Source: HGM11416 sp964532155 (GTDB lineage Bacteria > Bacillota > Clostridia > Christensenellales > Borkfalkiaceae). Taken from it: a DNA stretch of 10,583 bases. The position numbers and the translations under genes are program-made. How positions within the stretch are numbered: position 1 is the first letter of the stretch; every line of letters begins with the position of its first letter. Location of the stretch: positions 1 to 10,583 of the forward strand of contig CAZHGN010000048.1 of assembly GCA_964532155.1 (NCBI GenBank), read 5' to 3'. Below the pieces are notes generated by a model, which saw only the letters and a program-made list of their open reading frames with translations, ran no database searches and was not told where the DNA came from. Below are positions 7,739 through 10,583 of the stretch, one piece after another.

Positions 7739-8073
7739 GAAAATATCCCATAAAGCAGTTTACCGAAAATAAAGGTTACCAAAGCGCTGACAGCCGCAAG
7801 CAAAACCTTTTGCACAAGCTCGCGCCGCCGTCTTTTTCTTTCGGATAAAAACGTTTGCCCTTTACGCGACAGCGTAACGTATACGAAAGGTTCGCCGTGG
7901 CGATCGGTATAAATCACGTCGGCAAGACCTTTTTTCGCAACGGCGGTCAATAAATCGGTGCAGTCGTTCGTTTCCAACTTCGAGTTAAGCGATTCTATCG
8001 AAACGAGATAACCGCCCTCGCCGCCGTAATCGCGCGCAAGCACTAAAAGCGCGCGTTCGGATTTAGCCGACAT
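7735..8073 (-). CDS. Small protein, winged-helix-like head and C-terminal membrane anchor (second of a pair)
   Basis: Not a family I recognise. It has 112 residues when started at the ATG at 8073. The open frame extends upstream to a TTG at 8202, but that extension lies within the preceding gene. Residues 1-75 look like a small winged-helix or similar alpha/beta head (SERALLVLARDY, then a GEPFVYVTLSRKG wing-like strand pair). A very basic stretch (RKRRRRE, about 79-85) and one hydrophobic segment (about 88-110) follow. The ATG overlaps the upstream gene's end by 11 bases, which suggests translational coupling, and a G-rich ribosome binding site (GGGGGTGG) is present. Its layout and several residues match the upstream protein, so the two are probably an old tandem duplication. 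It ends 89 bases before uvrB with no clear terminator between. Confidence 0.7.
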   Translation of the reverse strand: MSAKSERALLVLARDYGGEGGYLVSIESLNSKLETNDCTDLLTAVAKKGLADVIYTDRHGEPFVYVTLSRKGQTFLSERKRRRRELVQKVLLAAVSALVTFIFGKLLYGIFS

Positions 8074-8419
8074 GAACCACCCCCGCGAGCCACGCCAAAA
8101 CGAACGCCGCAAACGCACCGACGGCAGCGCCACAAAAGGCAAGCAACCCCACGCGGCGGCAAAGCACCGCGCGCAAGTAATAAAACTTCTCTTTTTCGTC
8201 AAAATATTTGCGCGCCTTATACGCGGGCGAAAGTAGATATTCCCCGCGCGCCGAATATCGCAAACATACGTAACCGTCCTCCGACAGCTCTCTTATGGTT
8301 CCGTCGAGATCGGTTACGCCGTCGAAGTCGTCGTCGGTCATTACCTTATATTTAGTTCCGCATTCTCGCAAAATCAGCGCGAGCGCTTTTTCGGCGTTTT
8401 CGCTTAACATATACGCCAT
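8063..8419 (-). CDS. Small protein, winged-helix-like head and C-terminal membrane anchor (first of a pair)
   Basis: Not a family I recognise. It has 118 residues. An opening helix (SENAEKALALILREC, 6-20) leads to an acidic segment, a helix-turn with ELSEDGYVCLRYS, a GEYLLSP strand and a charged helix (KARKYFDEKEKF), then one hydrophobic segment rich in Ala and Gly (about 90-114). Its order of elements parallels the next gene: SE-AL helix, Tyr-Val strand, GE turn, Lys/Arg-rich helix, membrane anchor. A second in-frame ATG at 8410 is possible, and neither start has a strong ribosome binding site. The gene starts 49 bases after the nitroreductase stop and overlaps the following gene by 11 bases. 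A membrane-tethered DNA-binding or protein-binding role is a guess from shape alone. Confidence 0.65.
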   Translation of the reverse strand: MAYMLSENAEKALALILRECGTKYKVMTDDDFDGVTDLDGTIRELSEDGYVCLRYSARGEYLLSPAYKARKYFDEKEKFYYLRAVLCRRVGLLAFCGAAVGAFAAFVLAWLAGVVHVG

Positions 8420-8468
8420 TATTGTGCGTAATACGCCGCCGTTTATTTATGCTAAAAGAAAAACGAAG

Positions 8469-8993
8469 TTAACGAATAATATTAATCTTGCCCCTTCTGG
8501 TAAGATCGGCTTCGGACTCCTTAGCGGGATAACCGAGCGCCGCCATTCCGCCGAGAACGTGATTTGAAGGGATTCCGAACGAATCGAGCACGGCGCGAAC
8601 GGCAGGATCGTCGCAAACGACAGCCGGTTGATTTATCCAAACCGAGCCCACACCCACCGAATGAGCGTATAAAAACATATTTTCGAGCGCGCACGAAGTA
8701 TCTTCTTTGACGAATTTGCTTTCACGATCGCACGAAGTTAAAATAATTGCATTCGGACGGTAAAAATCGTAACCGCTCGGAGCGCCGCACGCCTTTCCGA
8801 CGACGGCAGCAAGCGCTTGGATTTTCTCTTCTCCGCACACGACGGTAAAATTAACGAGCTGCCTATTGCGCGCAGACGGAGCAAACATTCCCGCCGTTAC
8901 GATATCCCGAAGCACCTCTTCGGGGATTTCTTTGTCCGAAATAAAAGACCTGATGCTTCTTCTGCTCAAAATGTTTTGCATTATGCAATTCAT
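8469..8993 (-). CDS. Nitroreductase-family FMN oxidoreductase
   Basis: Small flavoprotein (174 residues) of the nitroreductase superfamily. These are usually homodimers that use NAD(P)H to reduce nitro compounds, quinones or flavins; the substrate here cannot be told. FMN-binding landmarks are present: SRRSIRSF (10-17) for the phosphate, APSARNRQ (38-45), GVGSVWINQ (114-122) and GYPAKE (154-159), with basic residues at 166-167. I start it at the ATG at 8993, which has AAGGGGG 6 bases upstream. The in-frame ATG at 9137 sits at the predicted transcription start and would add 48 residues with no resemblance to the family. Another ATG at 8981 is possible. The gene has its own promoter and is divergent from tRNA-Leu. 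Confidence 0.93.
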   Translation of the reverse strand: MNCIMQNILSRRSIRSFISDKEIPEEVLRDIVTAGMFAPSARNRQLVNFTVVCGEEKIQALAAVVGKACGAPSGYDFYRPNAIILTSCDRESKFVKEDTSCALENMFLYAHSVGVGSVWINQPAVVCDDPAVRAVLDSFGIPSNHVLGGMAALGYPAKESEADLTRRGKINIIR

Positions 8994-9138
8994 AAAACGC
9001 CCCCTTGAAAAACCGCACGGCGGCACGCAAACAACCGTTCCGCATAAGCGCCGACGATTTTTTTTCGTAAAAAGACAAACGGCGCTTTCGGCGGATATAC
9101 CGCCGCAAATCTCAAAAAGCCGCCGACTGCCTTTCATT
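8994..9138 (-). promoter_or_regulatory. Structured 5' leader of the nitroreductase gene
   Basis: The predicted start point (about 9138) leaves a leader of about 145 bases. It contains three inverted repeats on the minus strand: CGGCGG/CCGCCG (9105-9089, 5-base loop), GCGCCG/CGGCGC (9085-9048, long loop) and CCGC-CGT-GCGG followed by five T residues (9023-9008). The last ends just before the ribosome binding site and resembles a small attenuator terminator. I do not recognise a known riboswitch; it lacks FMN-riboswitch landmarks. Confidence 0.35.
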
Positions 9139-9144
9139 AGTTAC

Positions 9145-9173
9145 ATGATAGCATAATTTTTAAAAAATATCAA
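9145..9173 (-). promoter_or_regulatory. Promoter of the nitroreductase gene (extended -10)
   Basis: On the minus strand, TTGATA (9173-9168), 17 bases, then TATCAT (9150-9145), preceded by TG one base away (TGCTATCAT). Each hexamer differs from the sigma-A consensus at one base. It faces away from the tRNA promoter across a short AT-rich gap. Confidence 0.75.
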
Positions 9174-9192
9174 TAATATACCCTATTTTTTC

Positions 9193-9221
9193 TTGACATT
9201 AAACGGAAATAATTGTATTAT
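9193..9221 (+). promoter_or_regulatory. Promoter of tRNA-Leu
   Basis: TTGACA (9193-9198), exactly 17 bases, then TATTAT (9216-9221). This is a near-consensus sigma-A promoter, with transcription expected to begin about 20 bases before the mature tRNA. Confidence 0.9.
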
Positions 9222-9249
9222 AGACAAGCATCGTGATTGCGACGCATTC

Positions 9250-9333
9250 GTCGGGATGGCGGAATTGGCAGACGCGTACGTTTGAGGGGCGTATGGTATA
9301 ACCGTGTGAGTTCAAGTCTCATTCTCGACACCA
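9250..9333 (+). tRNA. tRNA-Leu, anticodon GAG
   Basis: Complete class II tRNA of 84 bases with CCA encoded. The acceptor GTCGGGA (9250-9256) pairs with TCTCGAC (9323-9329), with discriminator A at 9330. The D arm is GCG/CGC around GAATTGGCAGA. The anticodon stem TACGT/GCGTA encloses TTGAGGG, giving anticodon GAG, which reads CUC and CUU leucine codons. A long variable arm (GGT-ATA-ACC) marks it as Leu rather than a class I tRNA. The T arm is GTGAG-TTCAAGT-CTCAT. It has its own promoter and terminator and is a single-gene unit. Confidence 0.97.
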
Positions 9334-9339
9334 AAGAAT

Positions 9340-9386
9340 AACACGAACTCGATCGAAAAGATCGGTTCGTGTTTTTTCTTTTTTCC
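9340..9386 (+). terminator. Intrinsic terminator after tRNA-Leu
   Basis: AACACGAAC-T-CGATC (from 9340) pairs with GATCGGTTCGTGTT (ending at 9373), with a single bulged T and a loop of about 4 bases. A long T-rich run follows (9372-9384). It begins 6 bases after the tRNA's CCA. Confidence 0.92.
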
Positions 9387-9387
9387 A

Positions 9388-9833
9388 TGTGTTTTTTTCG
9401 TGTATAAAAAACTACTGAAATAAAGTCCGTAGCCGAAAGTTTTTAAAAAAATATTTATTAAGCTCTTTTTATCATGGAGCCGCCCCACACGTTTTTTATT
9501 CAGTTATAACGGATAGAGATGCGAAAGCCGATAGTTTGTTTACCGCGGAAATATAAAACCGTAAAAGTTCGTCAATTTTTTAGCGCAGGCACAAGCAATT
9601 GTAAAACTTTTCAATAGTTTTTGTTTAACTAAGATAATTATATTTTTTAACTTCTTTTTTTCGTATTTATCCTTGACATTTTAAAAAAAGAAAAATAACT
9701 TATAGATATCTGTTGCTAAAAGTATAATTTAGCACTTTTTATAAAAAATGCATAATAAACTTAAGAGCAAAAGAATAAATCGAACCATTAACCAAAAATT
9801 TGTTTAATATATTCCGATATTCGATAAAATAAG
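9388..9833. other. AT-rich intergenic stretch with no recognisable gene
   Basis: About 450 bases of strongly AT-rich DNA. The longest start-to-stop frame I noticed is 32 codons (9519-9617 plus), without a convincing ribosome binding site. A TTGACA at 9673-9678 has no good -10 at normal spacing. A weak 6-base-pair hairpin GCTAAA/TTTAGC (9715-9733), followed by ACTTTTT, could be a minor terminator. I find no conserved RNA or protein signature. Confidence 0.6.
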
Positions 9834-9863
9834 TTGACATATTCTTTCTAAATCTGCTATCAT
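9834..9863 (+). promoter_or_regulatory. Orphan sigma-A promoter
   Basis: TTGACA (9834-9839), 18 bases, then TATCAT (9858-9863). The -10 is in the same TGCTATCAT extended form as the nitroreductase promoter. No protein gene follows; it drives the short unit that ends near 9977. Confidence 0.75.
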
Positions 9864-9869
9864 AAACTC

Positions 9870-9977
9870 AAAGAAAGTTTGCTGAAAGAGAAGGAGATGC
9901 GAACAATCTATAATAAAATACCGGCTTCGCGTTAGCCAAAAAGATTATAGCAATGTTTACGATTGCTATTTTTTTTT
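9870..9977 (+). ncRNA. Putative small RNA or leader-peptide transcript of about 108 bases
   Basis: The unit is bounded by the promoter at 9834-9863 and the terminator at 9947-9977. A small hairpin (AAACT/AGTTT) lies at the 5' end. A purine-rich run ending in AAGGAG directly abuts an ATG at 9897 that opens a 12-codon frame (MRTIYNKIPASR, stop at 9933-9935), and a short GGCT/AGCC hairpin overlaps that stop. With zero spacing from AAGGAG to ATG, efficient translation is doubtful. No gene follows the terminator, so classical attenuation has no target here. It could be a small regulatory RNA, a tiny-peptide message or the leader remnant of a lost gene. I do not recognise an RNA family; it is not 6S, SRP or tmRNA by appearance. 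Confidence 0.45.
9947..9977 (+). terminator. Intrinsic terminator of the orphan short transcript
   Basis: ATAGCAAT (9947-9954) and ATTGCTAT (9962-9969) form a perfect 8-base-pair stem around a 7-base loop, followed by an unbroken T run to 9977. Confidence 0.85.
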
Positions 9978-9981
9978 ATAT

Positions 9982-10027
9982 GGAAAATGGCGGAAGCAAG
10001 TTTAAATAGAAAACGGCGGAAGCGAAA
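9982..10027 (+). repeat. Imperfect direct repeat around GGCGGAAGC
   Basis: Two copies of GAAAAyGGCGGAAGC (9982-10000 and 10009-10027) are offset by 27 bases and agree at 15 of 19 positions. The offset is close to the 28-30 base period of the array that follows, so both may belong to one decayed repeat tract. Confidence 0.55.
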
Positions 10028-10038
10028 GCCCCCGATGT

Positions 10039-10140
10039 ATAATAAGCACCTTGCCAGCCACTCGCCGTATAATAAGCAATTAGCCAGCCCTGCCCTTTAA
10101 TAAGCAATTTGCCAGCCCTGCCCTACAATAAGCAATTTGC
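10039..10140 (+). repeat. Tandem repeat array, 28-30 base unit, about 3.5 copies
   Basis: AATAAGCA recurs at 10041, 10071, 10099 and 10127, giving periods of 30, 28 and 28. Each unit continues with a GCCAGCC-type block and a C-rich tail; units two and three are nearly identical. The final partial unit flows into an inverted repeat: ATAAGCAATT (10128-10137) against AATTACTTAT (10152-10161), which closes a hairpin over the unit's end. There is no protein-coding sense and no spacer pattern. Confidence 0.85.
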
Positions 10141-10179
10141 CGTTGCGGTAGTAATTACTTATCGTTAAACTCCTTCCGT

Positions 10180-10199
10180 CGCGGCAAGGTTTCGCCGCG
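10180..10199. repeat. GC-rich inverted repeat
   Basis: CGCGGC (10180-10185) and GCCGCG (10194-10199) pair around an 8-base loop. A second small inverted repeat, CCTCC/GGAGG, follows at 10203-10221. Neither is followed by a T-tract, so they are structured repeat DNA and not terminators. Confidence 0.5.
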
Positions 10200-10219
10200 C
10201 CACCTCCCTCGGGGATGGA

Positions 10220-10253
10220 GGCGAATTTGGAAGGACGGCGAATTTGGAAAGAC
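10220..10253 (+). repeat. Tandem 17-base duplication
   Basis: GGCGAATTTGGAAGGAC (10220-10236) is followed directly by GGCGAATTTGGAAAGAC (10237-10253), with a single mismatch, and then by GGC, the beginning of a third unit. Confidence 0.8.
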
Positions 10254-10317
10254 GGCTTTTGGGGTATGTAGGCAAGAATTGTATTGCGCAGCGCGTTTAA
10301 AAAAAATAAAAGTAATA

Positions 10318-10362
10318 AAAAACCGCGGTATAGGTCGATTATCGGCATATATCGCGGTTTTT
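10318..10362. terminator. Bidirectional terminator after the LRR protein gene
   Basis: AAAAACCGCG (10318-10327) pairs with CGCGGTTTTT (10353-10362). Pairing continues inward through TATA/TATA and GTCGA/TCGGC, giving a stem of about 20 base pairs with a 3-base loop. A and T runs flank it on both strands. It begins 16 bases past the minus-strand gene's stop and probably ends that message. The inner part contains the GGTCGATTATCG motif that recurs elsewhere in the window. Confidence 0.8.
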
Positions 10363-10378
10363 AATGTTGTTATATTAA

Positions 10379-10583
10379 TTAATTTTTAGTCCATACAACG
10401 GGCGTTTTGCCGTCGGTATCATAATGCCAATAGTTGCCGCCTTCTACCGCGCTTTCGCCCTCGAACGGATTACTTTCGCTGTAATAATACCGCGTTGCAG
10501 AAGTGAGATAAGAGTTACCATAATTAAACGACATATTATTCCACCCGGTTTCGGTTCCTTTATAATATACGCTTGTTAACGAC
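10379..10583 (-). CDS. C-terminal end of a BspA-like leucine-rich-repeat surface protein (partial)
   Basis: Only the last 67 codons are in the window; the gene continues beyond the right edge. The visible protein reads LTSVYYKGTETGWNNM, then SYLTSATRYYYSES, and ends GNYWHYDTDGKTPVVWTKN and TAA. This tail (VYYKGT...W, ATRYYYSE, YWHYD...PVVW) is characteristic, from memory, of the ends of BspA-type LRR_5 proteins that Clostridia export or display on the cell surface. No cell-wall anchor is seen at the extreme C-terminus, so attachment, if any, must come from upstream regions. A strong terminator follows 16 bases after the stop. Confidence 0.8.
   Translation of the reverse strand, partial: SLTSVYYKGTETGWNNMSFNYGNSYLTSATRYYYSESNPFEGESAVEGGNYWHYDTDGKTPVVWTKN

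Noticed and set aside
8074..8202. Upstream extension of the second small membrane protein to TTG 8202
   Set aside because: It lies entirely within the preceding gene, starts at TTG and adds unrelated sequence. The ATG at 8073 gives the head-plus-anchor layout of its neighbour.
8994..9137. N-terminal extension of the nitroreductase from ATG 9137
   Set aside because: That ATG coincides with the predicted transcription start and the added 48 residues do not resemble the family. AAGGGGG lies 6 bases before the ATG at 8993.
9519..9617. 32-codon frame beginning MRKPIV
   Set aside because: Only a poor GGATAGAG-type site precedes it, and there is no promoter at suitable distance and no recognisable feature. 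Chance occurrence is likely in this AT-rich DNA.
9673..9706. Second promoter with TTGACA at 9673
   Set aside because: At 17 bases the -10 would be TAACTT. The better TATAGA is 22 bases away, which is too far.
10039..10140. CRISPR array
   Set aside because: The repeats are directly contiguous and diverged, with no unique spacers and no cas genes nearby.
10097..10348. 83-codon minus-strand open frame
   Set aside because: It is built from the tandem repeats, the GC-rich inverted repeats and half of the terminator, and has no ribosome binding site. It is an artefact of repeat DNA.

Overview
The window looks like chromosomal DNA from an uncultured Bacillota, probably a gut-type Clostridia. This is inferred from AAGGAG-type ribosome binding sites, TTGACA/TATAAT-like promoters, U-tract terminators, the standard code with TGA used as a stop, a BspA-like surface-protein tail at the right edge, and AT-rich intergenic DNA beside coding DNA of moderate GC.

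Layout. Positions 175-8993 hold eight genes, all on the minus strand and all close together. In order of transcription they are: a small nitroreductase (8993-8469), two small overlapping membrane-anchored proteins that look like paralogues (8419-8063 and 8073-7735), uvrB (7645-5684), uvrA (5610-2752), a 130-residue two-helix membrane protein (2705-2313), a TIR-domain protein (2290-980) and a VanX/DdpX-type D-Ala-D-Ala dipeptidase (969-175). From uvrB onward the gaps are 73, 46, 22 and 10 bases, and the run ends in a strong intrinsic terminator at 80-47, so these five genes are probably one operon. A probable promoter carrying a perfect 13-base hyphenated palindrome lies just before uvrB. The nitroreductase has its own extended -10 promoter and a leader of about 145 bases.

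Divergent from the nitroreductase is a complete transcription unit for tRNA-Leu(GAG) with its own promoter and terminator. It is followed by roughly 1 kb without a recognisable gene. That stretch holds an orphan promoter-to-terminator unit of about 108 bases (small RNA or leader peptide), then a mosaic of short tandem and inverted repeats, then a bidirectional terminator. The right edge cuts into the C-terminal end of a BspA-like leucine-rich-repeat surface protein on the minus strand.

How the genes work together. UvrA and UvrB are the damage-recognition core of nucleotide excision repair; no uvrC is in the window. The three genes behind them are not repair genes. The TIR domain closely resembles that of the NAD-cleaving enzyme SARM1, including the catalytic glutamate, and is fused to a large C-terminal domain that I cannot name. 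With the two-helix membrane protein directly upstream, it is the best candidate here for an uncharacterised stress or defence module, placed under the uvrBA promoter. A short motif around TATAAGTCGATTAT recurs at several gene junctions and at the far terminator.
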